Source of the DNA: Nocardia vinacea NBRC 16497
GTDB lineage: Bacteria; Actinomycetota; Actinomycetes; Mycobacteriales; Mycobacteriaceae
Assembly (NCBI RefSeq): GCF_000308835.1
Contig: NZ_BAGN01000006.1
Location: 1-64,000, forward strand
Length of the DNA stretch: 64,000 nucleotides
Direction of reading: 5' to 3'
Shown here: one piece after another, positions 25,801 through 33,729 of the stretch
Layout: every line of letters begins with the position of its first letter
How positions within the stretch are numbered: position 1 is the stretch's first letter
The notes under the pieces: generated by a model
Told to the model about the DNA's origin: nothing
Seen by the model: the letters and a program-made list of their open reading frames with translations, nothing else
The model's database searches: none
Program-made: the position numbers and the translations under genes

Positions 25801-26540
25801 GGCGCCACATTCGTTGGCGAGTGATGCGGCGCCGGTGAGACGGGTCGCTGTGTTTCAGGGGAATGTTGCGTCGGCGGTGTCGGAGAGTGCGACTCCGGCG
25901 CAGGCGCATGTGGTGTCGGCAGTGGTGACTCGGGAGCACGCGAGGATGTCCACGGCGCGTGCGGCGAGGGTGACTCGGGAGCGTGCTGTGACACCGAATG
26001 CGATTGCGCCTGTGAATGATCTGGCGATACAGGCTGCCGTGGGGCCGGGTCGGGCGTGGTCGGCGGATGTAGTGTCGTCGGCTCGTGCGTCGGCGCGTGA
26101 GTTATCGGTGGCAGCGATTCCGGTGCTCGCGACGACCTCCATGGTTCCTGTGGTGCTGGAGGCGGGGACTCCGGAGCAGGATCGTGGGGGTGCGATTGTC
26201 GCCGGGTGTCGAGCCAGTTGCGCACCTGGATGTCGTGTGGGCTCTCGCCCGGTGGGTGGGCGCGGGCGGCGGCGATTTCTTGCTGGGTGGGTTGGTAGCG
26301 GCCGATGTGGGGGTTGTATTCGCCGCTATAGAACGGGTCCATCGGAATGAGGCGGCCGTCGTCGAACCGGGCGACGTATCTGTGGACTTCGGGATCGAAG
26401 CCTGGACGTGGCGGTGGCGGCTCCAGAGACGGGGCTCGAGTGGGCGTCGGCGCGTGTTCTGTTGCGAGAGAGCCATTTTCGGAGTATTCGGAGCGAGCAT
26501 CGGGCCGCGCGTGAGATTGGTTGGCGTCGGCTTCAGTCAT
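22845..26540 (-). CDS. Giant proline-rich polymorphic toxin frame: Tox-PL deamidase plus start of NTase-like tail
   Basis: The frame codes 1231 residues. Residues 1-100 include FDPEVHRYVARFDDGRLIPMDP; 100-370 are Pro/His/Ser-rich linker; 375-560 form an unassigned domain. About 600-770 is a papain-fold glutamine-deamidase/protease type toxin (Tox-PL): Cys in SNDCSDCTMAI, His in GGSHATAI, Asp in WVDAQ. Residues 775-955 are low-complexity Gly/Arg/Asp text that shadows an immunity gene in another frame. A linker follows, then an NTase-like motif YIQGSALRKPEAKDVDFAL before the stop. No N-terminal T7SS domain is evident. The biologically real toxin may end near 24,210. Confidence 0.65.
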   Translation of the reverse strand: MTEADANQSHARPDARSEYSENGSLATEHAPTPTRAPSLEPPPPRPGFDPEVHRYVARFDDGRLIPMDPFYSGEYNPHIGRYQPTQQEIAAARAHPPGESPHDIQVRNWLDTRRQSHPHDPAPESPPPAPQEPWRSSRAPESLPPITHAPTHEPTTLHPPTTPDPAPRQPVSPDHSQAQSHSVSQHAPESPSPHAPWTSSRAPESPLPTPHAPAPESHSPTPPTQHSPETQRPVSPAPHHSPTNVAPAPHNSPTHTPTPPHQPVARTPSTPHQRSPELSPHQVPPPHPRTPVAPPESPRSSTPPQVIESHTPVPPTPVRHAGPAEHSAPQSDSRAPQQRGPQAHSSNDPQHPGRAPRPDQPGPHQGPQRLSPQELQQAHQVRQIREWYRQQLPEGGHTTQVPTEHGANTKPAYDFRRYPDEHQGSVAVAGIKVHVTADRSVSPEQVARLWERAQLATDLTFNHGQRLLSGDRVLIDLVHTPDPAAANLHIHVSETAGPWHPDAHPDAIVQQLRDHIGLQTEPGQRGHGFSPDEIRQLSNDIAKANTPVTRGDIADSRVIGEGNLNDIEDPAYQHVVEDSVRAGNRFLVGADPHLYAEHINDGGPTKPGRSNDCSDCTMAILSTHNGRPMAAAPRWPDVLPDGSIDTRRGEALGLQRAEAWIGGTWQHFNDGGRSIPEQFQALHDWVAQQGPGASAYVHNAWHALDPKTGQKLYNPDGSPIMGGSHATAIVYPHGASGPMWVDAQPKPPIISDKPPAHLVDRSFGVRFMICDPNGGSHGGTTVPNRGTGPAVSGPSIPEPAVRRADFVPARMGVPSETHPGGDSAGHGSGPDQLRGEPGNGRGDGTPESASVHDRGDVRPGDRSGPTGPRRSDLPTSHPDDNSTHTRGLGDDPVSSPDRVADPTPGADRGIPADHHQAPAPYSADLGARDTRSGVGGMEIPSGRDLAGTGDLRGLGPDHTELPRDVEAPTSVSAPDWVPAGTEGFDVPGARIEPPDQPSSRSGFDEHQQFEAPQHRDQSHIDRSDPSLTRNPVQDNLNVGKPEHTTQPTREAEGSGGNQSREPVDKGELSRRISDDRSQTPAKELIDKVRDRVAGDPEKFALSYSDRELNTLVEQGRQHGLSDRSIADLIQTGSRIAKPVAADTLARHMDNWANVVSERGYPYRFDSAEHFNAFARDFHEALHRAGLGDLDPYIQGSALRKPEAKDVDFALVIDRDRFYELLADRFDGRAAI
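23678..24211 (-). CDS. Probable immunity protein (YrhB/Imm35-like) nested in toxin frame
   Basis: The start is ATG 24211, preceded by GGAGG. The 177-residue product has natural composition: FQTEEQVQQYLAQAFPSLQFEEP, HGWVCRPKLTPEEIA, LTSYVVNRETGVVTVHPSLHPF, then strands ending AWAEWKSRQDGTWPEQG. The order resembles YrhB-domain (Imm35) immunity proteins that neutralise papain-fold toxins. It lies immediately after the Tox-PL domain, as expected for cognate immunity. The toxin frame nevertheless stays open across all of it. Codon-position bias should show that this frame is the coding one. Confidence 0.65.
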   Translation of the reverse strand: MVAQRFQTEEQVQQYLAQAFPSLQFEEPISFQHGWVCRPKLTPEEIARGMDLGLTSYVVNRETGVVTVHPSLHPFTIGEMYDQAIEAGQPVQGAQIYPHRTRTTIQRTHEDSETIQYQVRIESLIQPPEPTEEFQLTITKHPLRIRPTWARATRAAAWAEWKSRQDGTWPEQGTFED

Positions 26541-26644
26541 CGAATCCGGGCGTGCCCACCGCGGCGGCTCTGATTCCGGTGCGCGCGTCGTCGACGTTAC
26601 CGGGCGGTCGACCGGACCATGGTGCGGTGCAACCGATTCCGGTT

Positions 26645-26797
26645 CTATTCCGTCGTTTCTCCCTGTTCCCGAGCGATACGCTTCAGTTCCGACTCCCCCC
26701 AGGCTTGCCAGACCTTGACCTGCTCCTCGGTTGCTGGACGACGCCCCTTCGCCTCCAGTTCGGCTCGGTGGGCGCGGAGTCGCTTTCCGGTCGTCAT
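26645..26797 (-). CDS. Possible 50-residue protein upstream of toxin
   Basis: From ATG 26797 the frame reads MTTGKRLRAHRAELEAKGRRP and ends EQVKVWQAWGESELKRIAREQGETTE, a plausible basic helical peptide. It could be the leftover end of a larger gene. The plus-strand frame over the same bases is also open, so the call is weak. Confidence 0.25.
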   Translation of the reverse strand: MTTGKRLRAHRAELEAKGRRPATEEQVKVWQAWGESELKRIAREQGETTE

Positions 26798-26859
26798 CCT
26801 CGGGAGTACGCGGCGCTGGCCTACCTGCTCGAAACCGCCGGGCACCCGGTGACCGGCAC

Positions 26860-27210
26860 CTACCCGACTCGCTTCAGCGAGCAGGAGGCGGCCATCCTGG
26901 AAGCAGGCAACGCATGGCTGGCCGAGGCGAACGTCGCACAGAGCTGAGACGCGGTCCGGACAGGCGCTGACATGGCTGCTCGGACTCGAGAGGTTGCGGG
27001 CACTCGGAGCCGCAGGGCGTTGTCGTGCTTGGCGCGGGCCTGCTCCACGGTCTCGGGCGGGATTCGATTACCTAGCCGCTTCACTGCCTGGGATGCCGCC
27101 TGGTGGCTCCGGTAGTCCAACTGGTCGGCGATTTCCTGCCATGTCGCGCCAGTCGCCGCCATGCGTTCGGCTTGTTCCGCGCGATGCCGGGCGTCAAGTC
27201 GGTTTGTCAC
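26860..27210 (-). CDS. Small HTH-like protein, likely with degenerate C-terminus
   Basis: The first 68 or so residues look real: RLDARHRAEQAERMAATGATWQEIADQLDYRSHQAASQAVKRLGNRI, a helix-turn-helix of the kind seen in phage or plasmid small proteins. After HDNALRLRVP the composition becomes Ala/Ser-rich and frame-shift-like. It may be a truncated regulator of mobile origin marking the island edge. Confidence 0.45.
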   Translation of the reverse strand: MTNRLDARHRAEQAERMAATGATWQEIADQLDYRSHQAASQAVKRLGNRIPPETVEQARAKHDNALRLRVPATSRVRAAMSAPVRTASQLCATFASASHALPASRMAASCSLKRVG

Positions 27211-27258
27211 GTAGACATGTTGTCAACGCACCGTGCCGACGTCGCGCGCTCGTCGCCT

Positions 27259-28227
27259 TCATCGCCCAGCCACTTTCAGCAGGATCTTGCCGCCACGGAG
27301 GAGATGTTGCACCGCGTCCTGGATATGCTCGAGGGGGTACACGGCCGCCACGGGGACAACGAGGGCGCCGTCGGCCACCAGCGGTGCCGCCTCACGAATG
27401 ACAGGCAGCACCTTGTCGCGGTAGTCGAAGTCGCCGACAAAGAATCCGCGGACGGTGAGGTGCTTGCCGACCAGTGTCGAGGTGGCGACCCGCATGGGTT
27501 CGTCGCTGGCCCAGGAATAGCTGACCAACCATCCACCGTCGGACAGCAATTCGAGCAGCCGCGCTACCCCCGGACCACCGACGGCTTCCACTGCCAGCGC
27601 CACTCGCGCGTCGCCGATCACTGCTCGAACATCGCCGACCGCGTCGGGGTCGTCGACGTGGACCACGTCGGCCCCGGCCTCTGTGAGCTCGGCGAACGTT
27701 GCGTCGTCACGGGCCAGGTTGATCGTCTTCAGTCCACGAAGTTTGGCTAGCGCGATCAATGACCGTCCCACACCGGAGTTCGCGGCGTTCTGAACCACCC
27801 AGTCACCGGGCTGCAGGGGGGTGCATTCACTGAGCATCAACCCTGCCGTCGGGGGGTTGCTGCCCAGCATCGAGTACTGCTCGATGTTGCCGCCGGCGGG
27901 GAGTGCGAACAGGCCGTCGGCGGGCACGACGATCCGCTCACGCCACGCACCGGCATACAGGGGTAGCACGACCAGATCGCCGACTTGAAGTCCATCGACC
28001 TCGACGCCAGCGGCAAGCACGCGGGCGACCCCCTCTGCGCCTGGTATGTGGGGCAGGGGTGGTCGCGCCAGCATGCCGGTGACAACCAGCAGGTCGTGTT
28101 TGTTCAACGGCGAGATCTCAACGCTCAACAGAACCTCATGCGGACCCGGTGGCGGCGGCTCCTCGATGTCGACGACGCGGAGCACCTGCGCGGGGTCGCC
28201 GAACTGTTCGATCTGGATGGCGCGCAT
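27259..28227 (-). CDS. Zinc-type alcohol dehydrogenase-like / NADPH:quinone oxidoreductase
   Basis: The protein has 322 residues, the size of the MDR superfamily quinone-reductase/enoyl-reductase branch. A GroES-like N-terminus (MRAIQIEQFGDPAQVLRV, ISPLNKHDLLVVTG, PGAEGVARVLAAG) leads to a Rossmann domain with VVQNAANSGVGRSLIALAKLRG for NADPH, and the family ending EHIQDAVQHLLRGGKILLKV. The structural-zinc cysteines are absent, so this is a zinc-free member. ANSGVG and the LNKHD loop lean toward 2-enoyl thioester reductase-like enzymes. Substrate unknown. Confidence 0.85.
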   Translation of the reverse strand: MRAIQIEQFGDPAQVLRVVDIEEPPPPGPHEVLLSVEISPLNKHDLLVVTGMLARPPLPHIPGAEGVARVLAAGVEVDGLQVGDLVVLPLYAGAWRERIVVPADGLFALPAGGNIEQYSMLGSNPPTAGLMLSECTPLQPGDWVVQNAANSGVGRSLIALAKLRGLKTINLARDDATFAELTEAGADVVHVDDPDAVGDVRAVIGDARVALAVEAVGGPGVARLLELLSDGGWLVSYSWASDEPMRVATSTLVGKHLTVRGFFVGDFDYRDKVLPVIREAAPLVADGALVVPVAAVYPLEHIQDAVQHLLRGGKILLKVAGR

Positions 28228-28378
28228 ATTAATTCCTCTCCATCGAAGGTGGGGCCGCTGTGTGAGCGGCTGCCAACCGAGCTAGGAGGAAGCAACACCC
28301 GGTGGGCGCGTCAATCCAGGCGCGTCCACCTTCCCTCCGAAAGTATATCCACCACCCACCCGACAAGCAGGCACGGAC

Positions 28379-28468
28379 ATGGAGTGGATCTCACTGGCAC
28401 TGTCCCTGGTCAACCTGGCGCTCGTGCTCAGCCTCTACCGGCGAGCAGCGGCGCAAAAGGCCAGCTAG
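28379..28468 (+). CDS. Possible 29-residue single-helix membrane peptide
   Basis: ATG 28379 reads MEWISLALSLVNLALVLSLY followed by a basic tail RRAAAQKAS and TAG. One uninterrupted transmembrane helix plus positive C-terminus is typical of small membrane proteins. No strong ribosome-binding site is seen and no family is known, so this is tentative. Confidence 0.3.
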   Translation: MEWISLALSLVNLALVLSLYRRAAAQKAS

Positions 28469-29326
28469 AAGGCTATCGGCGCCAGTGCGGAGCTTCCCCC
28501 ACTCTATCGCATACGATCGAAAGTGTGTTCGAATATGGCCGGTTGAGTTCACCCGGAGCCCAGGAGGATCGTCGATCCGCCCCTCCCGGCGACCGTCGAC
28601 GTCGCAGCCGCGATCGGACAGCCTGGGGACAGGCCGGTCAACGAGCTCCCTCTCCGCGTTCGGGCCTAGGGCCTGTCGCTCGATGTGGGCGTTCCCGGTC
28701 AGCTTCTCGGCGTGGGCCCGTACGACCGGGGGTTCATGGATCTGTTTGCTGCACTTCATGATTCCGACTGGAAACGGGCTCGGGCACATGGAAATACCGC
28801 TCCAGCTCCACCCGCGACAACACCCCGAGCCGGCGCGCCCTCATCACGCACAGCCGGACATGAAACCAGCAGCAGCCCAACGCCGTTGCCGACTTCACCC
28901 GACGCTGTCAGAACAACCAGACCGCTCCGTTGTGACTCGAATGACTCGGAAAGACTTTCGTCAGCCCGCTCCCGTCAGGGCAGACAGCACACGGCCGCCG
29001 TACACGCTATCGCCGATAACTCACTCCCGCACCAGATTCCGGACCACCAAAGCTCGCCACCCAACCGCTGCGCAGATGCTCGGGCCACAAACGCGGCACG
29101 CATAACCCTTCCACTGGCAGCCGACTGACGGCCAAACTTGTGTAGCACTTCGTTGCTGGTCGCGCCATGGAACGATTCTCATGAGTGAGATCAGCGAGCC
29201 GCTCGGGTTCCCATGGCGCTAACGTAGCCACGGCCTGCCGTGAAAAGGCTGATTCCTGCGCCTCGTGCGCAGGGGCAACAGGTGCTCGCGGCGCGGTCAA
29301 TCCGTCAATCGCACAAAGGGATTCCC
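28469..29326. other. Intergenic stretch without convincing gene
   Basis: Several long frames exist on both strands but all are Arg/Pro/Ser-rich shadows. Around 28,580-28,670 a plus frame reads LPATVDVAAAIGQPGDRP, faintly like the start of an excisionase-type HTH, then stops. It is probably decayed mobile DNA. Confidence 0.4.
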
Positions 29327-29890
29327 ATGTCCATCGAACCAGACGAACGCCTCGGCATACGCGGGCAAGCCAATGCTGTGGTGCACGCCCTGATCACCAG
29401 CGTTGTCAGTGTGTTCGCACTGATAGTCGTCGTCGTGCTCATCTCAAAGGCGCTCGGCTTGGGTGACGAAGATTCGGAATCAACTGCGGCGAGTACAACG
29501 AGCAGCTCAGCCCCTATCGCGCCGCCAACCACGCCGGCCGCTGCGCCGGTGTCTCTGTCGGATCCGCGATGCGTGCCAGCGTCGGAAAGTGTCGTCGCGC
29601 AGGTGCAAGCGGGCCTGACCATGGATGGCTACCGGCTCACCAATGCCACGGTGATCATCGACGGTCGTCTCACGTTCTTCGGTGCGACGACCCTCGACGC
29701 ATCCGGACAGATGGAAGAGCGTTCGGACGTGTGGATCCTGCGCGACCACGTCGTCTTCGCCTCCACCGGTGGCGCACGCATCAACTCGCAATTCCCGAAA
29801 GCCTCGTCGTCACCGCTGAGTATTTCGCCGGCAGACGAGCGGGTGCGAGCTGTGGATGCCTGTGTAGTGGATGCGACGCGCAGAAGTTGA
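29327..29890 (+). CDS. Membrane-anchored protein of unknown function
   Basis: The start is ATG 29327 (MSIEPDERLGIRGQ) behind AAAGGG; the longer frame upstream lacks a site. The 187-residue protein has one transmembrane helix at about 20-45 (ITSVVSVFALIVVVVLISKALGL), a Ser/Thr/Pro linker and an extracytoplasmic domain (DPRCVPASESVVAQVQAGLTMDGYRLTNATVIIDGRLTFFGATTLD ... AVDACVVDATRRS) with two cysteines that could pair. No family is recognised. It stands alone between two gene-poor stretches. Confidence 0.65.
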   Translation: MSIEPDERLGIRGQANAVVHALITSVVSVFALIVVVVLISKALGLGDEDSESTAASTTSSSAPIAPPTTPAAAPVSLSDPRCVPASESVVAQVQAGLTMDGYRLTNATVIIDGRLTFFGATTLDASGQMEERSDVWILRDHVVFASTGGARINSQFPKASSSPLSISPADERVRAVDACVVDATRRS

Positions 29891-30533
29891 TGCACCTGTG
29901 GGCGCGACGGATCGGGAGAGCTCGCAGCGAGTGGTAGACCGGACCGCGCGGAACCCCGTATCCAGTGTCGTCGGAGTCGCATCAATATCTGCCGACTCTG
30001 CCGTGGCTGGCAGATGTGTTGTAGCCCAATAGATTTGGTGATCCCGGGCTGAGCATTGCAGCATGCTGCACCCCTGCCCTCTACGTTCTTCCCCGAACCG
30101 CGCAACCTCACTGTGCGCACCGACAGTAAGGACATCGACATGTTGCGCGCCTGGCGATGGCGGTTCGGGGCCGTCGTTCGAGCCGTGTCGAGGTGGGGGA
30201 GGCAGCCGAAGATTCGCGTTGTCGGTCATCTGGAGGTGGATGTGCAGCAACATTTCCGGAACAGGCCCCGACGCTGGCGGTGGGGTGACCCTCGATGCGC
30301 TGATCGCCGCAGAATCGGGTGGGGATTCTGCTGTTCAGATGCGTGGCTGCTGGGTGGGACGGCTTAGAGCCTGGGGTGGTGTGGCGGGCTGGAGCGCTGC
30401 TGAGACATCGGGAATACGAGTAGTCAGCTACTCGTTCGCTTCGGTGCCCGTCGAGTTAGGTTGCCGGTAGTCCGACCGAATGGTTTCGACTATCGGGGGA
30501 CAAGAACGTGAGGGCCTAGTTGATACAGAGGCG
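29891..30533. other. Intergenic stretch without convincing gene
   Basis: Frames on both strands are short or of unnatural composition. No repeats, tRNA or terminator stand out. Confidence 0.4.
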
Positions 30534-30842
30534 ATGATCATGGCGAGTCAGATCGTGCCGCTGGAGGCGGTGCGGGAGATCATCCTTTCCCTCACTGCGA
30601 CCGAGAAACAGGAAATGCTCGACTGTCTTCGGCGCGAGTTGGATCCGCCCATCAATGTGGCAGACAAGTTCGACTTCGAGGACCGGGCCTACATGGCCGC
30701 CATCTTGAGCAACGGATGGGTCGTCGTCTTCCGGGAGGATCCCGCCCGCGCCTTGCTGCATCCGCGTGGGAAGAAGATCGTGCTGTTCGACCTGCTCGAC
30801 CCGCGGTCGGCGCTCTACAGCGTGTACGGCTTCATCATCTGA
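30534..30842 (+). CDS. Small protein of unknown function
   Basis: The start is ATG 30534 or 30540 (MIMASQIVPLEAVREIILSL), with GAGG just upstream. The product is about 102 residues: an N-terminal helix pair with LTATEKQEMLDCLRRELD, an acidic stretch, then a compact strand region YMAAILSNGWVVVFREDPARALLHPRGKKIVLFDLLD. It looks like a soluble alpha/beta protein. No family is recognised. It converges on the membrane-protein gene with 14 bases between stops. Confidence 0.55.
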   Translation: MIMASQIVPLEAVREIILSLTATEKQEMLDCLRRELDPPINVADKFDFEDRAYMAAILSNGWVVVFREDPARALLHPRGKKIVLFDLLDPRSALYSVYGFII

Positions 30843-30856
30843 CAGACCCGGCGGGG

Positions 30857-31558
30857 TCATTTCGTCTGGCTGGTCGGAGTACTACCCGGATGATTGTCGC
30901 CCCCTTTTTCGGGTGCGTGGGCGGCGATCGCGAATGCCACAATGCCTGCCAGCACGGCCGCGGTGGCGATCGCGAGGACACGCTGGAGTCGCTCGAAGTC
31001 GGCGCGAGTCCGGCGATAGTTCGCGAACTCGACTACAGCGTTGACGGCTTCCCTGATCTCGGAATCTCCGACGCCCGCTGCGGAGGCGGGGGTGGTCGAC
31101 GGGCCGCCGATATCTCGTGCTCGACGGTTCGCCTCGCACAGCAGGTGATACAGCTGTTCTGGTGAAGTCGCGACTCGGCCGTACAGTTCCTCTCCGTAGG
31201 AAGCGATGTCGGCGTAAATCGTTGCCACATCCCCTTTGCGCAACTTGTCTTCTTTGCGGTTGAGCCTGCTTTCGAAGTCCTCGACACTCAACTCACCCAA
31301 GGTGATCCAGTCCTCGGTCAGCAGCCGGCCAGCGTGTGCCACCACCACCGCTACACCGCCGAGTGCCAGCGCGAGGCCGGCGACAGCGATGACGAGTCGT
31401 TGCCAGTGATCCGGTGAGAGCTCGCCCAGGCTGCCCAACTGCAAGCCTGCCACTAGAACACCGCCGACACCGGCGGCTGCGGTCATCAGCCATTTCGCCG
31501 CGGATCTCAACTTCTCGGTCGCATCCGCATACGACCTGCTACCCGGCGTGGTGACCAT
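30857..31558 (-). CDS. Three-helix membrane protein of unknown function
   Basis: The protein has 233 residues. Two hydrophobic helices at about 24-44 (MTAAAGVGGVLVAGLQLG) and 55-77 (LVIAVAGLALALGGVAVVVAHAG) precede a soluble helical domain of about 100 residues (LSVEDFESRLNRKEDKLRKGDVATIYADIASYGEELYGRVA). A third helix at about 195-215 is followed by a hydrophilic tail. The layout is like membrane effectors found with nucleotide-sensing conflict systems, but no specific family can be claimed. Confidence 0.65.
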   Translation of the reverse strand: MVTTPGSRSYADATEKLRSAAKWLMTAAAGVGGVLVAGLQLGSLGELSPDHWQRLVIAVAGLALALGGVAVVVAHAGRLLTEDWITLGELSVEDFESRLNRKEDKLRKGDVATIYADIASYGEELYGRVATSPEQLYHLLCEANRRARDIGGPSTTPASAAGVGDSEIREAVNAVVEFANYRRTRADFERLQRVLAIATAAVLAGIVAFAIAAHAPEKGGDNHPGSTPTSQTK

Positions 31559-31623
31559 CGAATCCGTCTATCTCATCGTTGTGCCGCTGTTGTGAGGTAA
31601 CTCTAGACGCCGATGCCCTCTCT

Positions 31624-31683
31624 GTCGACAAGCGTCGACAAACGTAGACAAGTGAAGACAAATGTTGACAAACGTCGACGGTC
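31624..31683. repeat. Six phased 10-bp direct repeats, candidate operator or partition site
   Basis: Consecutive 10-mers read GTCGACAAGC, GTCGACAAAC, GTAGACAAGT, GAAGACAAAT, GTTGACAAAC and GTCGACGGTC. The shared core is GNNGACAA and the period equals one helical turn. The array ends 47 bases before the Phd-like start, so a dimeric regulator could bind it cooperatively along one face. It may be the autoregulatory operator or a centromere-like site. Confidence 0.7.
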
Positions 31684-31730
31684 CTGGAACTCTAGGTACA
31701 TCGGACCTCACCCTCAGACGGAGAAGGCTC

Positions 31731-32339
31731 ATGAAGACGATCAGCATTCGGGATATCCGCGCACCTCAGCTCAGGCAGCTCGCTGCCGAGGGCACGCCGG
31801 CAGCGATCACCGATAATCGAGTGCTGGCCGGTATCTTCTGCCCGATCACCCAGGACTGGTTGGCGCAGATGCTGACCATGAACAGATCTCGTTTGAAGCA
31901 AAGTCTGCGGGAGGGCGAGAAGGATCTCGCCAACCTCGATAGATTGCCCGCGCTGGATTCGCTCGACGATGCCGCACCAGAACAGGATCACCAAACGGCA
32001 ATGTGGAACCCCTTCGAAGCGCTTCAGGATGCCGTCGCGGCGTTCATGCCGGCGCTACCAGGTCATGGCAAAGACGAGCACGACAGCGGTAGCACTAGCC
32101 ATCGGACAGTCCGGATCGGCGATCTCTCCGCGGCGGTGATACGGGAATCAGCGCAGACCCGCCAAACCGTGGCGGTCACCGACCGGCGGGAGTTGATAGG
32201 GATCATCGTCCCCGTCAGTGATCAGCTCATGGGGCATGTGCTGGAAGACAACCTTTCCCGCATCCGCCGCAACCTCTCCCACGGCGAACGAGAATTGCAG
32301 ACCAGCACAAACCTCCCGACCTTGGACGATCTCGCTTAA
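31731..32339 (+). CDS. Tandem-duplicated Phd/YefM-like antitoxin protein
   Basis: The start is ATG 31731 behind GGAGAAGG. The 202-residue protein contains two copies of a Phd-like unit. Copy one is ISIRDIRAPQLRQLAAEGTPAAITDNRVLAGIFCPI followed by NRSRLKQSLREGEKDLA; copy two is VRIGDLSAAVIRESAQTRQTVAVTDRRELIGIIVPV followed by NLSRIRRNLSHGERELQ. Ordinary Phd antitoxins have a single unit of about 80 residues. No Doc, RelE or PIN toxin lies next to it. The protein may instead serve DNA binding or plasmid-like partition at the repeats upstream. Confidence 0.65.
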   Translation: MKTISIRDIRAPQLRQLAAEGTPAAITDNRVLAGIFCPITQDWLAQMLTMNRSRLKQSLREGEKDLANLDRLPALDSLDDAAPEQDHQTAMWNPFEALQDAVAAFMPALPGHGKDEHDSGSTSHRTVRIGDLSAAVIRESAQTRQTVAVTDRRELIGIIVPVSDQLMGHVLEDNLSRIRRNLSHGERELQTSTNLPTLDDLA

Positions 32340-32391
32340 GTACGATCGGGCTCAGCCGTGGGTGTCGAGAGTCGATCGATTTCCCGATACC

Positions 32392-32565
32392 CACGATGCA
32401 CCCTCTGCAGCCCTGGTGAAGCTCCCCCTGGTGCGGGCGTCGAGAAATGACTCGTCCGTGTCATCGATCGCCCGGCTGCTGGGTGTCTCTCGCTCGACGA
32501 TCTACAAGTATCTGCCCGAACTCGGCCCCGACCGACCGCCGGTGATCGAAGCCGCTGCGGAGTAG
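32392..32565 (+). pseudogene. C-terminal remnant of a serine recombinase (resolvase/invertase)
   Basis: The frame ends SSVSSIARLLGVSRSTIYKYLPELG, the Hin-type helix-turn-helix that closes resolvase/invertase proteins. The catalytic N-terminal domain is absent; the frame upstream is antisense or noise. It shows that a mobile element was once here beside the antitoxin-like gene. Confidence 0.65.
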
Positions 32566-32703
32566 GCGTTCCACTGGCCACGACATGACCGTCGGACTAC
32601 CCACCGCTCCCGGCCGCGAGAGTGAACTCGCGGCCAACCAATTCCGCGCAGCATCGCGGGTCGTGCAGGGCCCATCCGCTGGAACAGCTTGCGGATCCGC
32701 GGT

Positions 32704-33594
32704 TCAGCTGGCCGCCCATGGCCGCAGTTTTTCCGGGTTCCGGATCGCCCAGATGCGAGTAATCCGGCCGTCGGCGATGTCGAAGGCGTAGACCGAGACG
32801 ATGGTGTCGTCGAGCTGTGCTACCAGGCCGGGCTGGCCGTTCACCGTACGCTCCTGCAGGGTTAGCGCGGGGCCATGGGTGGCGAGTTCCATCCAGGCGT
32901 GGGCGATCTGCTGGCCGCCGTTGATCGGGTCGCGGAAGGCCAATGCCAGACCGCCCCCGTCGGCCGTCGCGATCGCCTGCGGGTCGAGCAGGCCGATCAG
33001 GGCCTCGATATCTTTTGTCTCCCAAGCCCGTTTGAAGTCCCGGACCATTTCGGTGCGCTCGGTGCTCGACGGGCCCCGCGAGGTATCGATGCGACGGCGG
33101 GCGCTGGAGGCGAGCTGGCGGCAGGCTGCGGGGGTGCGCCCGACGATGTCGGCGACCTCGGCGAAGGAGTAGCGGAAGACGTCGTGCAGAACGAATGCCA
33201 CCCGCTCGGCCGGTGTCATGGAATCCAGCACGACGAGGAAGGCCATGCTGATCGACTCGTCGAGGGTGACGCGGTCGGCGGGATCGACGGAGTCGGGACC
33301 ATCGAGCCATTCGGACCGGCCGGGTACCGGCTCCGGAATCCATTCGCCCACATAACGTTCCCGCCTGGCGCGTGCCGAGCCGAGCAGATCGAGGCAGATC
33401 CGGCTGGCGACCGTGGTCAACCACGCGCCGGGCGCCGCCACCTCCCGCCGCTGCCGCTCGGACAGCGCGTACCAGCGCGCGTAAGTCTCCTGCACCACAT
33501 CCTCGGCCTCGGCCAGGGAGCCGAGCAGCCGGTAGGCGAGATTGATCAGCTGACGGCGTTCACCGATCACCCCGGGCAGGTGCGGGTCAGTCAT
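32704..33594 (-). CDS. sigJ: ECF41-family RNA polymerase sigma factor
   Basis: The protein has 296 residues. Sigma region 2 (LINLAYRLLGSLAEAEDVVQETYARW) and region 4 (MTPAERVAFVLHDVFRYSFAEVADIVGRTPAACRQLASSARRRI) are followed by a SnoaL-like C-terminal domain with the ECF41 marks WIPEP, ADGGG and NPEKL. That extension substitutes for a separate anti-sigma factor. ECF41 genes usually regulate an adjacent redox gene; here a divergent flavin reductase and a SnoaL-like protein lie across a 135-base gap. The start is ATG 33594. Confidence 0.88.
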   Translation of the reverse strand: MTDPHLPGVIGERRQLINLAYRLLGSLAEAEDVVQETYARWYALSERQRREVAAPGAWLTTVASRICLDLLGSARARRERYVGEWIPEPVPGRSEWLDGPDSVDPADRVTLDESISMAFLVVLDSMTPAERVAFVLHDVFRYSFAEVADIVGRTPAACRQLASSARRRIDTSRGPSSTERTEMVRDFKRAWETKDIEALIGLLDPQAIATADGGGLALAFRDPINGGQQIAHAWMELATHGPALTLQERTVNGQPGLVAQLDDTIVSVYAFDIADGRITRIWAIRNPEKLRPWAAS

Positions 33595-33729
33595 GGTCGG
33601 CTCCTTCGGTCTGTGCGTCCCTCACCGAAATCGACGAATCAGCGACCCGATTTGTGAGGCGGCCTGACATTCCGGACGGCTGTGTCGTCGGAAGGTCGTG
33701 ACACTTTCAGCAAATCAGGAGTTCCGGAA

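Noticed and set aside
26408..26947. Plus-strand frame ending with EYAALAYLLETAGHPVTGTYPTRF
   Set aside because: The end looks protein-like but the frame begins inside the antisense of the toxin gene and has no start site; competing minus frames are equally plausible.
33670..33710. ECF41-type promoter (TGTCAC ... CGTC) before sigJ
   Set aside because: TGTCACG and CGTC are present on the minus strand but the spacing is 18 rather than the usual 16 bases, so the match is too weak to list as a feature.
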